From: Thiosocius sp963808165
Lineage (GTDB): Bacteria > Pseudomonadota > Gammaproteobacteria > Chromatiales > Chromatiaceae
Direction: 5' to 3'
NCBI GenBank assembly: GCA_963808165.1
Contig: CAWEET010000023.1
Span: 62,001 to 126,000 of the forward strand
DNA length: 64,000 nt
In this document: positions 49,868 to 59,140 of the stretch, in pieces
How positions within the stretch are numbered: the stretch's first letter is position 1
Layout: each line of letters begins with the position of its first letter
Notes under the pieces: model-generated
What the model was told of the DNA's origin: nothing
Databases searched by the model: none
The model's input: the letters and a program-made list of their open reading frames with translations, nothing else
Position numbers and translations under genes: made by a program

Positions 49868-52800
49868 CTAGTTTAGACCGTCGTCGCCTGGTTTTCCGAG
49901 ACTTTTCAACTGGATACCTCGTCTACCTGAACCTTTTTTTCGGGTGGCCGCGACATTGGGTTTCACGGCAGGGGTAGACCGCGTTGACGGTTTTCGCACC
50001 GCGCCCCGTTCGGTTGCGGCCGGCGTCACGGATTTGGCATCCTTAGCGGCCTGGACCTTCGCGGCTTGCGTCTTTTTCTTCACTGCCGCCCGCGAGCTGC
50101 CGGCCTTGCGCTTCGCCGGCACCTTCTTGGCAGTCACCTTGGGCGCCGTGCCTTTCTTCGCGGCCGCTTTCTTCTTGGCCGGAGAGGCCTTGGCTCCCCG
50201 CGAAGGAGCCGCTGCTGGAGTCGACGCGCCGGCCCCACCCTTGTCAGCAAGCTTCCCGGCGGGCGGCTGTTCGAGCGCGTCGCTTGTCACCTCGGGCTCC
50301 TGCAGTGCAGGCGCCTGCACCGGCCGCGCGCGGGTTTCAGTGCGTTGCGGCTGCGGCTGCACTGCATCCGAAGCCTGTTGAACGCCCTTGTGTTCCGACG
50401 GCTTGCGCTTCACCAGTCTGACAAGCCAGCCGGCCAATGCCGCGACACCGCCGATCACGGTGAACAGCACGCTGGCGAAACCGCCCCAGGCACGCACCCA
50501 CAAGGGGTCACCGACCCGGCCACTGCTTTGCGGCCCGCCGCTTCCACCCTCCGGACCTTCGCCTGCCGAAAATTTCCGGCATTTGTTGCTGCCTGCCACC
50601 GCGCACAGTGAATCCGCAGCCGCGACACAGCCAAGTGGAATCACCACGAGGGTCAGCAGCGTCGAGACCAGCACCCCGGAGGCGAGCGAGATCGCCATGC
50701 CCTGAAAGATCGGGTCGAAGAAGATCACCGAGGATCCGGCCACGAGTGCCAGCGCCGTGATCAGAATCGGTCGGGTTCGCGTCTTACAGGCGCTGATGAC
50801 CGCGTCCACGACCGAGTCACCCTCCTGGATACGATGCACCGAGAAGTCCACCAGCAGGATCGAGTTGCGCACGATGATCCCGGCCAGCGCAATCCAGCCG
50901 ATCATCGAGGTCGCGGTGAACTCGCCGCCCCAGCCCATCTGGAAAAACAGCGTGTGTGCCGGGATGATACCGAGCAGGGTTAGCGGGATCGGCGCCATGA
51001 TCAGGGCCGGGATCCGGAAATTACCGAACTCCCAGACCACTAGGATGTAGATCAGGATCAGGGCGGCGCCGAATGCGATACCCATATCGCGGAAGGTCTC
51101 GTAGGTGACCGTCCACTCGCCGGCCCACTCGATCGCCGAGCTGCTGTCGTCCGGCGGCGGCCCGGTATAGTAAATGTGATCGCACAGGTCGACGCCGTCA
51201 GGGGTCTTGCAGCCCAACTCCTCCAGTTTGTTCTCGACCTGCAACATGCCGTAGATCGGGGCCGCGAGGCGCCCGCCGACATCGGCCACGACGTACTCGA
51301 CCGGCCGTAGATCCTTGTTGTAGATGATGTGCGACTCGGTGCGGCGTTCGAACATGCCGAGTTCGCGCAGCGGGACTGCCGCCCCGGTGGTCGGCGACTG
51401 CACCAGGATATCGCCGAGGCGGTTGATCTGCGAACGCTCCGCCATCGGCACCTGGATCACGATGTTGACCGGCTCGTGCCCGGCACGCTGCTTGACGTCG
51501 CCGAGCACATAGCCGCCCAGCGCCATCGACAGTTCACGGTTGATACTCTCGACCGATATCCCGCGGCGTTGCGCCTTTTCCTGATCGACCTCGAAATGCC
51601 AGTAGTCGTATGGCTCGCGCATGTAGTTGTCGACGTCACGCAGACTCTCGGTCTGCGCAAATATCTCAGTCAGGTCCTGCGCAACCTGGCGTCGCGTCTC
51701 CGGGTCCGGGCCATGAACCTCGGCCACCACCGACTGCAACACCGGCGGGCCGGGAGGCATCTCGACCACCGAGAAACGCGCTCCGGTACCTTCGACGAGT
51801 TCATTGACCTGGGCACGCGCATCGACCGCGATCTCGTGACTCGAGCGGTCGCGTTCGGTCTTGTTCAGCAGCTGCACCTGCACCTCGGCCTGCCAGGGCG
51901 ACTGGCGCAGGTAGTAGTGCCGGACCATGCCGTTGAAATCGAACGGTCGCGCGGTACCGACATAGATCTGCGCCGCAGTCACCTCTGGCATGCGACGCAG
52001 ACGTTCGGCGATCATGTGCGCCATGTTGCCGGTGTCGGCGAGCGCCGTGCCCTCCGGCATGTCGAGAACCACGGAGAATTCCGGCTTGTTGTCGAGTGGC
52101 AGCATCTTCACCGCCACCCATTTGAAGTAGAAGAAGGAACACATCAGGAGCAACACGCCCCACATGGCCAGCTTGAACAGGCGGGCCTTGCGCGGATCCA
52201 GGATCATCGGAATCAGCATCCGGCGAAATAGACCCTCCAGCCACTCGGCCTCCTTGTGCTCGCGTTTCTCCGCACTCTTCAGGTAATGCATGGTCGGCCG
52301 GAACATGCCGTGTATCGCAAACCACGGGGTGAACACAAACGCGGCGAACAGCGAGATCACCATGGCTACCGAGCCGAGCACCGGGATCGGCAGCATATAT
52401 GGGCCCATCATGCCGGTGACCGCGCCCATGGGCAGCAGGGCGGCAATGACCGTCAGCGTCGCCAGGATGGTCGGGTTGCCAACCTCGCGCACCGCGTCGA
52501 CCGCGGTCTCCATATCGGTCTGGCCTTCCTCGAGCCAGCGCCGGTAGATGTTCTCGACCACGACGATCGCATCGTCGACCAGGATGCCGATGGAGAAGAT
52601 CAGGGCGAACAATGAGACGCGGTCAATGGTGAAATCGAGCAGCATCGCGATCAGAATCGTGAACAGCAGCACCACCGGGACCACGAACAGCACCACAAAG
52701 GCCGGCTTGAGTGCACGGAAGGCGATCCAGACCAGAAGGAACACGAACATGGTCGCGACGAACAGCTTGAAAATCAGGTCGTTGACCTTCTGCTCGGCGG

Positions 52801-53908
52801 TCTGACCATAGTTGCGCGTGATACTGACGTTGACGTCATTTGGGATGAGTCGGCCGCGCAGATTGTCGACCCGCTGTATGATCGCCTCGGCCACCGTGAC
52901 ACCGTTGGTGCCCTTCTTTTTGGCGACCGCGATGGTAACCGCAGGCACGCTGATCGCCTGATCGGGGTCTTCTGAGGCGGCACCTGTGTAGTAGGCGACG
53001 GTCTGCGAGGCATCTTCAGGGCCCTGTCGCACATCCGCCACGTCATGCACATAGACCGGCACGCCTTGGTGGCTGCCGACCTGCAGGCGTTTGATGTCCT
53101 CCGCTGTCTCGAGGAAGGCGCCGGACACCACCATCATGTGCGAGCCACCCGACTCCACCCCGCCCATCTGCTGCTCGAGGTTGGACGCGGTGATCGCCTG
53201 CGCCACCTGCGCAAGACTCAGGCCGTAGCCGGCAAGACGCTCCGGATAGACCTCCACGGTCACCTGTTCGGCGCGGCCCCCGACCACGAAGCTATTCCCG
53301 GTATCGGGAATCTCCTTGATGTGCTGCATCACCGATTGGGCGAGCCGTCGGAGCTGAGAATCGTCCACGTCCGGCACGCCGTCGTTGTTATAGTCTTTCT
53401 CCGACCACAGCGTCAGGGTGACCACCGGAACGTCGTCAATGCCCTTTGCCTTGACCAGCGGCGGCATCACCCCGGGGGGGATGCGGTCCATGTTGGATTC
53501 GAGCTTGTCGTTGACCTTGACCAGCGAGTTTTCCATCTCCTCGCCGACATCGAACTGGATCGTCACGACACCCATGCCGCGCTGGCTCGCCGAATAGACG
53601 TGATCGACACCTTCGATCTCGTACATGATGCGTTCCAGCGGCTGGACCGCGAGCGATGCAACCTGCTCCGGCTCGGCACCCGGGTACTGCACGATCAGGT
53701 CGACCATCGGCACCGAGATCTGTGGATCTTCCTGACGCGGCGTCATCAGCAGTCCGAGGATGCCCAGCATCAGCATCGCCAGGTACAGCAGCGGCGACAG
53801 CGGCGAATTGATGAAGAAACGTGCCATTGCCCCGGCCATGCCCAGATTGGCGGACGGGTGGCTGCCTTGCTCCGGACCGTCGGAGGGACGATTTTCAAGA
53901 TCGCTCAT
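49868..53908 (-). CDS. RND-family efflux permease with histone-H1-like C-terminal tail
   Basis: A 1346-aa inner-membrane transporter. Residues about 1-1095 are the HAE1-type RND core: membrane helix SPLLYLAMLMLGILGLLM, YPGAEPEQV, DDAIVVVENIYRRWLEEG, and the second repeat with GIIVRNSILLVDF. A DYNNDGVPDVDD insert in the first periplasmic part resembles a calcium loop. After the core come a Gly/Ser linker, an additional membrane helix (about 1140-1160) and about 150 residues rich in Lys, Ala and Pro (PAKKKAAAKKGTAPK). Usual RND pumps end near 1050. The adaptor gene precedes it. The substrate is unknown. Confidence 0.9.
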   Translation of the reverse strand: MSDLENRPSDGPEQGSHPSANLGMAGAMARFFINSPLSPLLYLAMLMLGILGLLMTPRQEDPQISVPMVDLIVQYPGAEPEQVASLAVQPLERIMYEIEGVDHVYSASQRGMGVVTIQFDVGEEMENSLVKVNDKLESNMDRIPPGVMPPLVKAKGIDDVPVVTLTLWSEKDYNNDGVPDVDDSQLRRLAQSVMQHIKEIPDTGNSFVVGGRAEQVTVEVYPERLAGYGLSLAQVAQAITASNLEQQMGGVESGGSHMMVVSGAFLETAEDIKRLQVGSHQGVPVYVHDVADVRQGPEDASQTVAYYTGAASEDPDQAISVPAVTIAVAKKKGTNGVTVAEAIIQRVDNLRGRLIPNDVNVSITRNYGQTAEQKVNDLIFKLFVATMFVFLLVWIAFRALKPAFVVLFVVPVVLLFTILIAMLLDFTIDRVSLFALIFSIGILVDDAIVVVENIYRRWLEEGQTDMETAVDAVREVGNPTILATLTVIAALLPMGAVTGMMGPYMLPIPVLGSVAMVISLFAAFVFTPWFAIHGMFRPTMHYLKSAEKREHKEAEWLEGLFRRMLIPMILDPRKARLFKLAMWGVLLLMCSFFYFKWVAVKMLPLDNKPEFSVVLDMPEGTALADTGNMAHMIAERLRRMPEVTAAQIYVGTARPFDFNGMVRHYYLRQSPWQAEVQVQLLNKTERDRSSHEIAVDARAQVNELVEGTGARFSVVEMPPGPPVLQSVVAEVHGPDPETRRQVAQDLTEIFAQTESLRDVDNYMREPYDYWHFEVDQEKAQRRGISVESINRELSMALGGYVLGDVKQRAGHEPVNIVIQVPMAERSQINRLGDILVQSPTTGAAVPLRELGMFERRTESHIIYNKDLRPVEYVVADVGGRLAAPIYGMLQVENKLEELGCKTPDGVDLCDHIYYTGPPPDDSSSAIEWAGEWTVTYETFRDMGIAFGAALILIYILVVWEFGNFRIPALIMAPIPLTLLGIIPAHTLFFQMGWGGEFTATSMIGWIALAGIIVRNSILLVDFSVHRIQEGDSVVDAVISACKTRTRPILITALALVAGSSVIFFDPIFQGMAISLASGVLVSTLLTLVVIPLGCVAAADSLCAVAGSNKCRKFSAGEGPEGGSGGPQSSGRVGDPLWVRAWGGFASVLFTVIGGVAALAGWLVRLVKRKPSEHKGVQQASDAVQPQPQRTETRARPVQAPALQEPEVTSDALEQPPAGKLADKGGAGASTPAAAPSRGAKASPAKKKAAAKKGTAPKVTAKKVPAKRKAGSSRAAVKKKTQAAKVQAAKDAKSVTPAATERGAVRKPSTRSTPAVKPNVAATRKKGSGRRGIQLKSLGKPGDDGLN

Positions 53909-53980
53909 GCGTGTCTTCTAATCCAATGCTGCTGGTCGGCGCCGCCCTGCAGGGACCGGCGCCACGGGTGCCACGGGCGA

Positions 53981-55123
53981 CTAGTTGCCGCGGCTCCTGC
54001 TCATGATACCCGGCCCCGGGTTGGGGTAGACCCGGTCGCCCGGCGCGATCCCGGAGAGCACCATGGTCATGCCATTGTCCAGGAGCTTGCCCTGTCGGAT
54101 CATGCGCAGCTCCGGCTCGCCCTGCTCGTTCTGGATGTAGACCACCGGGAGACTGCCGCGATAGCGGATCGCGGTACTGGGAATGACTGGCAACTGGCTC
54201 TTGATCGGACCGGTGGTGTCCGGCACGAGGACCCTGGCGTACATGCCGGGCTTTGAGACCCCCTGAGGGATGTCGAACTTTACCTTTATGGTATGGCGCT
54301 GCATATCCGCCATGGGAAAAATCTGGGCCACGCGTATTGCCACCGGCTCCGGATGACCGTCGAACGTGGCGGCGTTCTGCAGCACGGTCATCGGCTGCAG
54401 CCCCCTGGCGATGCTGGCCGGCACATCCACCTCAACTTGCAGCCAGGTCACGTCGGCAAACTTCAGCATCGGCTGACCCGGCTGCACCGTGTCCCCTTCC
54501 TCGACGAATTTTTCGAGAATCACGCCATCGAACGGCGCCAGGCTTTTCGCATCGCGCAGCTTGGCGTCGATCGCCCGGATCTCCGACTGTGCCTGCAGCA
54601 TTGCGCTGCGTGCCTGCTCCATACGCGTGCTCGACGCGTACAGGTCGGCGCTGCGTTCGGCACCCCGGTCGCGCTGCCCCATGAAGTCTTCGGCCGGCCG
54701 GGTGAACATCTGATCGAACAGATTGGGGATGGCCATGCCGCCAGGCGCGTTGCTGGATTGTGGCGACCACAGCTCGCGTGAGTATTGCACACCGGCGTTG
54801 CGCAGCTGAGCGTCCGCCGCGGCGAGTTGCGCATAGGCGGCACCGCGCTTGGCCAGCAACTCGTCTTCATCCAGGGCGACCAGCGTCGTGCCGGCCTCGA
54901 AGGACTCCCCCTCGATGCCAGCGATGAACTTGACCCGGCCAGGCAACTGGGCCGCCAGCGTCACCTCCTTGAACGGCACCACGCTTCCGCTGACCACCAC
55001 CGTGGGTGTCTCGGACGATTCCTTGACAACGAAGATGTCCGCGTACCCACTTTCCCGTGCAACGGTCGACGCCGAAAAGGCGATGGTGGCAGCGGTAATC
55101 GTGGCAATCAGCATGTTGTGCAT
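53981..55123 (-). CDS. RND efflux periplasmic adaptor (membrane fusion protein)
   Basis: A 380-aa exported protein with a signal peptide (MLIATITAATIAFSASTVA). It has the lipoyl-like halves SGSVVPFKEVTLAAQLPGRV and LAPFDGVILEKFVEEGDTVQ, a helical hairpin between them, and C-terminal beta-barrel domains. It bridges the RND permease to an outer-membrane channel, which is not encoded here. The start at 55123 or 55114 is chosen by the signal peptide; the frame extends to 55198. The permease gene starts 72 nt after its stop. Confidence 0.9.
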   Translation of the reverse strand: MHNMLIATITAATIAFSASTVARESGYADIFVVKESSETPTVVVSGSVVPFKEVTLAAQLPGRVKFIAGIEGESFEAGTTLVALDEDELLAKRGAAYAQLAAADAQLRNAGVQYSRELWSPQSSNAPGGMAIPNLFDQMFTRPAEDFMGQRDRGAERSADLYASSTRMEQARSAMLQAQSEIRAIDAKLRDAKSLAPFDGVILEKFVEEGDTVQPGQPMLKFADVTWLQVEVDVPASIARGLQPMTVLQNAATFDGHPEPVAIRVAQIFPMADMQRHTIKVKFDIPQGVSKPGMYARVLVPDTTGPIKSQLPVIPSTAIRYRGSLPVVYIQNEQGEPELRMIRQGKLLDNGMTMVLSGIAPGDRVYPNPGPGIMSRSRGN

Positions 55124-55713
55124 TATTTCGGATGACCTGTGGTTGCTTCTGACGGCTGGCAGCCGGGCGTCCGCCGCAGGGCGGGTCGACCGTGGCACTC
55201 AGTGTCTGGTGCGAGATTCATGCTTGGGAGAAGTGACTTAGGCGAACAGAACTGCAATCTCAGAGCCTCCCGGAAGCGCAGGTCGGGATACGTACGTGGG
55301 TCTGGTGAGATGCCGCGCCTACCTCAACTCCCTGACCATGCGCAACAAACCACTCGATTGCATGCAATTGCAAAGCCTTTTTACGACTGATTCGAGCATT
55401 TAAGCGTTTGGCGATTATCCGTCAGTCGCTGCTTCAAATGCAATAAAGCAATCCCCGGCCGTCCCGGCAACGCGCAGCAACAAACCAATGACACCGACCG
55501 GGGCGCATGCAAAAGACGGCACATGCCGCGGCTGTCCCTGAAAGCTCGACCAGCGCATCGCTGCGGCAGCCACCCGGAAACTCAAGGGGACCTCGACCAT
55601 TCAATGGTTCGCACGACTCGCCGCGCCCAGACGCCGACAAACTATCCGCAGACGCTGGGGAAGCGCTACTATGCGCCCCACAACGTCCGATAATAACCGA
55701 GGAGAAACGCGAT
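55124..55713. other. Divergent intergenic region between RND adaptor and dynamin-like gene
   Basis: About 590 bp with no convincing gene. An AT-richer patch at 55350-55430 contains the palindrome TTGCATGCAA (55358-55367) and is the best place for the two divergent promoters. The open frame running from 55507 into the GTPase has no homology before 55714. Confidence 0.45.
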
Positions 55714-57222
55714 ATGCCTGTTGCCGGCCCGGTCATAGAAACCCGCCTGAAACACCTGGAAGAACACCTGGAGCAGGAAAACCCGGTCCTGCTGACGACA
55801 GTCCAGAGCTTTCGTGAACTCGACACGGTCGCCTATCGAATGGGCCTGTTCGACCGGGAGCAGTCATATGCGACGCAGATCCCGTGGTGGCCGCTGATTT
55901 CGGTGCTCGGTACCTTTTCCGCTGGGAAATCGACGTTCATCAACCACTATCTCGGCGTCAAGCTGCAGCGTAGCGGCAACCAGGCGGTGGACGACAAGTT
56001 CACGGTGCTCTGCTACAGCAGCCAGGACACCACCCATGCCCTGCCAGGGGTGGCGCTCGACTCGGACCCACGGTTCCCGTTTTATAAGGTTAGCGGCGAG
56101 ATCGAGAAGGTGGCTACCGGCGAAGGATCGCGCATCGACTCGTACCTGCAGCTCAAAACCAGCGCCAGCCCTGCGCTGCGCGGCAAGATCCTGATCGACT
56201 CGCCAGGGTTCGATGCGGATGCACAGCGAACCTCCACGCTGAAGATCACGGATCACATCATGGACCTGTCCGATCTGGTGCTGGTGTTCTTTGACGCACG
56301 CCATCCGGAGCCGGGGGCGATGCGTGACACCCTCGATCATCTCGTATCCAAGACCATCAGCCGCCAGGACTCGGGCAAGTTCCTCTATATCCTGAACCAA
56401 CTCGACACCACCGCGCGTGAGGACAACCCCGAAGAGGTGGTGGCTGCGTGGCAGCGCGCACTTGGCGAGTACGGCCTGACCGCTGGACGGTTCTTCACCA
56501 TCTACAGCCCGGAGGCGTCCAACCCGATCCCGGACGAGGCGCTGCGCCGCCGCTTCGAGACGAAGCGCGACAACGACCTGGCCGAGATTCATGAGCGCAT
56601 GGAGCAGGTCGAAGTCGAACGCGCCTACCGCATTGTCGGATCCCTGGAAAAGGCCGCGCGCGCCTATGAGGAGAAGATCGTACCGGGCCTCAACGGGCTG
56701 ATCGCGCGCTGGCGCAAACGTACGCTGATCGGCGATGCCATTGCGGCGGCCTTGATCATCGGGGGCTTCCTCTTCATCACCTCGCGACTCGGGCAGTGGC
56801 AAGGCATGCACCTCAACGCCGGCTGGTGGGACCGCCTCACCGCGACCCCGATGAGCATGTACTTCACCGCGCTGGCTGCCTTTCTGATCTGGCTAGCGAT
56901 CCATTTCACGATAAGACAACTGGCAGCAAAATCCCTGATGGGCACGGCCCAGCGCCTCGGTCAGCAAGAGGGTATCCGCGGCAGCCTGAAAGAGGCATTC
57001 GCGCTGAACACCAGGCCTTGGCGCAGCATATTCTCGCGCAAGCCAGCGGGTTGGGGTCGGCGCGCTCGCAAGCGCGTCCTGCAGGCGTTGGAAGATGCCG
57101 ACCGCTACGTGCAGGACCTGAACGACAGCTTCGCCAACCCGTCCGGCCATTCAGCGCCAGAGCTGGCGGCTCCGGCAGCGGAACCGGAACTGCCCGCCGG
57201 CCGCAGCGGAAATTCAGACTGA
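55714..57222 (+). CDS. Dynamin-like membrane GTPase
   Basis: A 502-aa protein. The GTPase domain has the P-loop GTFSAGKST at about residue 66, a switch region SSQDTT, IDSPGFD (G3) and NQLD (G4). A long helical segment follows, then two membrane helices (IAAALIIGGFLFITSRLG and MYFTALAAFLIWLAIHF) and a basic C-terminus. This resembles dynamin-superfamily/EHD-like bacterial GTPases that remodel or tether membranes. GGAG 8 nt before ATG 55714 fixes the start. The fructokinase gene follows after 12 nt, with no obvious link in function. Confidence 0.82.
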   Translation: MPVAGPVIETRLKHLEEHLEQENPVLLTTVQSFRELDTVAYRMGLFDREQSYATQIPWWPLISVLGTFSAGKSTFINHYLGVKLQRSGNQAVDDKFTVLCYSSQDTTHALPGVALDSDPRFPFYKVSGEIEKVATGEGSRIDSYLQLKTSASPALRGKILIDSPGFDADAQRTSTLKITDHIMDLSDLVLVFFDARHPEPGAMRDTLDHLVSKTISRQDSGKFLYILNQLDTTAREDNPEEVVAAWQRALGEYGLTAGRFFTIYSPEASNPIPDEALRRRFETKRDNDLAEIHERMEQVEVERAYRIVGSLEKAARAYEEKIVPGLNGLIARWRKRTLIGDAIAAALIIGGFLFITSRLGQWQGMHLNAGWWDRLTATPMSMYFTALAAFLIWLAIHFTIRQLAAKSLMGTAQRLGQQEGIRGSLKEAFALNTRPWRSIFSRKPAGWGRRARKRVLQALEDADRYVQDLNDSFANPSGHSAPELAAPAAEPELPAGRSGNSD

Positions 57223-57234
57223 CGGCAGGCGCCG

Positions 57235-58131
57235 ATGCCACGGATCGGCGTCGACCTCGGCGGGACCAAGATCGAAGGCATCGTCCTGGAGGCGGACGGC
57301 CGCATCGCTCAGCGCGAACGGTTGGTCACCCCGGCCGGCGACTACCTGGCGACACTAGCCGCCGTGGCCGGTCTGGTGGAACGGCTGGAGGAACGTCGCG
57401 GCAGCCGTTGCAGCGTCGGGATCGGCACACCCGGATCACTGTCGCCGGCCTCCGGGCGGTTGCGCAACGCCAACTCCACCTGTCTCAACGACCGACCAAT
57501 AGACGTTGACCTGGCAGCGCGTCTCGCGCGCCCGGTACGCATCGCCAACGATGCCGACTGCTTCGCCCTGTCCGAGGCCAGCGACGGCGCCGCATGCGGC
57601 GTCAGCAGCGTGTTCGGTGTGATTATCGGTACCGGCACCGGCGGCGGGATCGTGATCGACGGCAAATTGCTGCACGGCCCGAACGCAATAGCCGGCGAAT
57701 GGGGCCACAACCCGTTGCCCTGGCCGAACGACCACGAGCGTCCAGGCCCACCATGCTACTGCGGCAAGCCGGGCTGTATCGAGACGTTTCTCTCCGGCCC
57801 GGGCTTGTCGCGAGACTACGCGGGCGATTCGCGGTTGTCCGCCCGCACCATCGCACAGCGCGCCGCAGCGGGCGAGCCGGCCGCACAGGCCTGCCTGGGG
57901 CGCTACGAAGACCGTCTCGCGCGCAGCCTGGCAAGCGTGATCAACATCGTCGACCCCGAGGCAATCGTGCTGGGCGGTGGGCTGTCCAACATCGCGCGTC
58001 TGTACAAAGCCGTGCCACGTCTGTGGCGGCGCTATGTCTTTTCGGACGTGGTTCGCACCCGCCTGCTACCACCCGCACACGGCGACAGCAGCGGCGCAAG
58101 AGGCGCTGCCTGGTTGTGGCCCGCAACTTGA
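57235..58131 (+). CDS. mak: ROK-family fructokinase
   Basis: A 298-aa sugar kinase very similar in layout to E. coli Mak. The N-terminal phosphate loop is GVDLGGTKIEGI, the sugar site includes GTPGSLSP and NANSTCLN, the catalytic aspartate is in IANDADCF, and the zinc/ROK signature spans GEWGHNPLPW and CYCGKPGCIETF. The end GDSSGARGAAWLWP is also shared. It phosphorylates fructose at C6 in the cytoplasm. Confidence 0.9.
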   Translation: MPRIGVDLGGTKIEGIVLEADGRIAQRERLVTPAGDYLATLAAVAGLVERLEERRGSRCSVGIGTPGSLSPASGRLRNANSTCLNDRPIDVDLAARLARPVRIANDADCFALSEASDGAACGVSSVFGVIIGTGTGGGIVIDGKLLHGPNAIAGEWGHNPLPWPNDHERPGPPCYCGKPGCIETFLSGPGLSRDYAGDSRLSARTIAQRAAAGEPAAQACLGRYEDRLARSLASVINIVDPEAIVLGGGLSNIARLYKAVPRLWRRYVFSDVVRTRLLPPAHGDSSGARGAAWLWPAT

Positions 58132-58453
58132 GGGGACCACTACGGAAAGGCGAAAAACGCGGTTCTCGCTTTTCCTCATTTGCGATCATTTGTCGTGATT
58201 GAATTCGAGGCGCCCTTGAGTGGCAGATTCGGCGCACACCGGTCCATAAACCGCCACCGACCAACCCGATGCCCGGAGCCGCTTCGTGACGGCCCATTGA
58301 GGCCCCGTTTCACACCGCCAGGCCCGACCAGGCCGGCACCGTGAGTGCGGCGGTGATTGCCAGCGCTCTAGCAGCATCCGCTGTTGCCCCGATGTTGCAA
58401 TGGTGTATCCAACACACTACCCTTTTCCGTGTATCGAAAACACTTAGTCACCG
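58132..58453. other. Intergenic region carrying the NrtR-like operator
   Basis: About 320 bp without a credible gene. The last 50 bp hold two similar 16-bp sites, described separately. The rest shows no feature that I can support. Confidence 0.5.
58403..58444 (+). promoter_or_regulatory. Two tandem 16-bp operator-like sites before the Nudix regulator gene
   Basis: GTGTATCCAACACACT (58403-58418) and GTGTATCGAAAACACT (58429-58444) match at 14 of 16 bases, and each is itself a GTGT-N7-ACAC inverted repeat. They start 26 bp apart and end 9 bp before the ATG. Their position suggests autoregulation of the Nudix-nadA operon. Confidence 0.65.
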
Positions 58454-59140
58454 ATGCGCGCACCCCAAGAAACATTCAGCTACCCCTACCCGCATCCGGC
58501 GGTTACCACCGACGTGGTGGTGTTCACCATCCTCGACGGACGTCTGAGCATCCTGCTGATCAAGCGGGCAAACCCTCCGCACCAGGGGTGCTGGGCCCTG
58601 CCGGGCGGATTTCTCGACATCGACGAGGATCTGGATGTCTGTGCCGCTCGTGAGCTGCAGGAGGAAACCGGCATCGGCGAACTCTACCTGGAACAGCTTT
58701 ACACCTTCGGCGCGACCGACCGCGACCCCCGCGAACGGGTGATCAGCGTCGCCTACTACGCACTGGTCCCGCAGGACGCGCTGGCCACACCGCGCGCGGC
58801 AAGCGACGCGGCCGAGGTCGGCTGGTACGCGTTCGAAGACCTGCCACCCCTGGCATTCGATCACGCGCGGGTCATCGAAATGGCCCACCGGCGTCTGGTC
58901 GCCAAACTCGACTATTCGACCATCGCGCTGCAGTTCATGCCCGGGACATTCACGCTCGGCCAGCTGCAGCGTGTCTACGAGGCACTGCAGAATCAGTCGC
59001 TGGACAAACGTAATTTTCGCAAGCGCATCCTTTCGCTCGAGCTGATCGAAGAGACCGGCAAGCAGCGGCGCAACGGGAAACATCGGCCGGCCCGGGAGTA
59101 TCGCGCCAAACATCCCAGGCGGGTGGAGATCATCAAATGA
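58454..59140 (+). CDS. Nudix hydrolase/regulator, NrtR-like
   Basis: A 228-aa protein. The N-terminal Nudix domain has the complete box pattern GFLDIDEDLDVCAARELQ plus EETGI (Gx5Ex7REUxEExGU). The C-terminal part (about 150-225, FTLGQLQRVYEAL, NFRKRILSLELIEETG) is a winged helix as in NrtR. NrtR proteins repress NAD synthesis genes and respond to ADP-ribose. Here nadA overlaps by 4 nt, which fits. The intact Nudix box means enzymatic activity is also possible. There is no ribosome site before ATG 58454. Confidence 0.85.
   Translation: MRAPQETFSYPYPHPAVTTDVVVFTILDGRLSILLIKRANPPHQGCWALPGGFLDIDEDLDVCAARELQEETGIGELYLEQLYTFGATDRDPRERVISVAYYALVPQDALATPRAASDAAEVGWYAFEDLPPLAFDHARVIEMAHRRLVAKLDYSTIALQFMPGTFTLGQLQRVYEALQNQSLDKRNFRKRILSLELIEETGKQRRNGKHRPAREYRAKHPRRVEIIK

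Noticed and set aside
53045..54256. A 403-codon plus-strand frame across the RND genes
   Set aside because: RND permease and adaptor motifs lie on the other strand; composition here is shadow-like.
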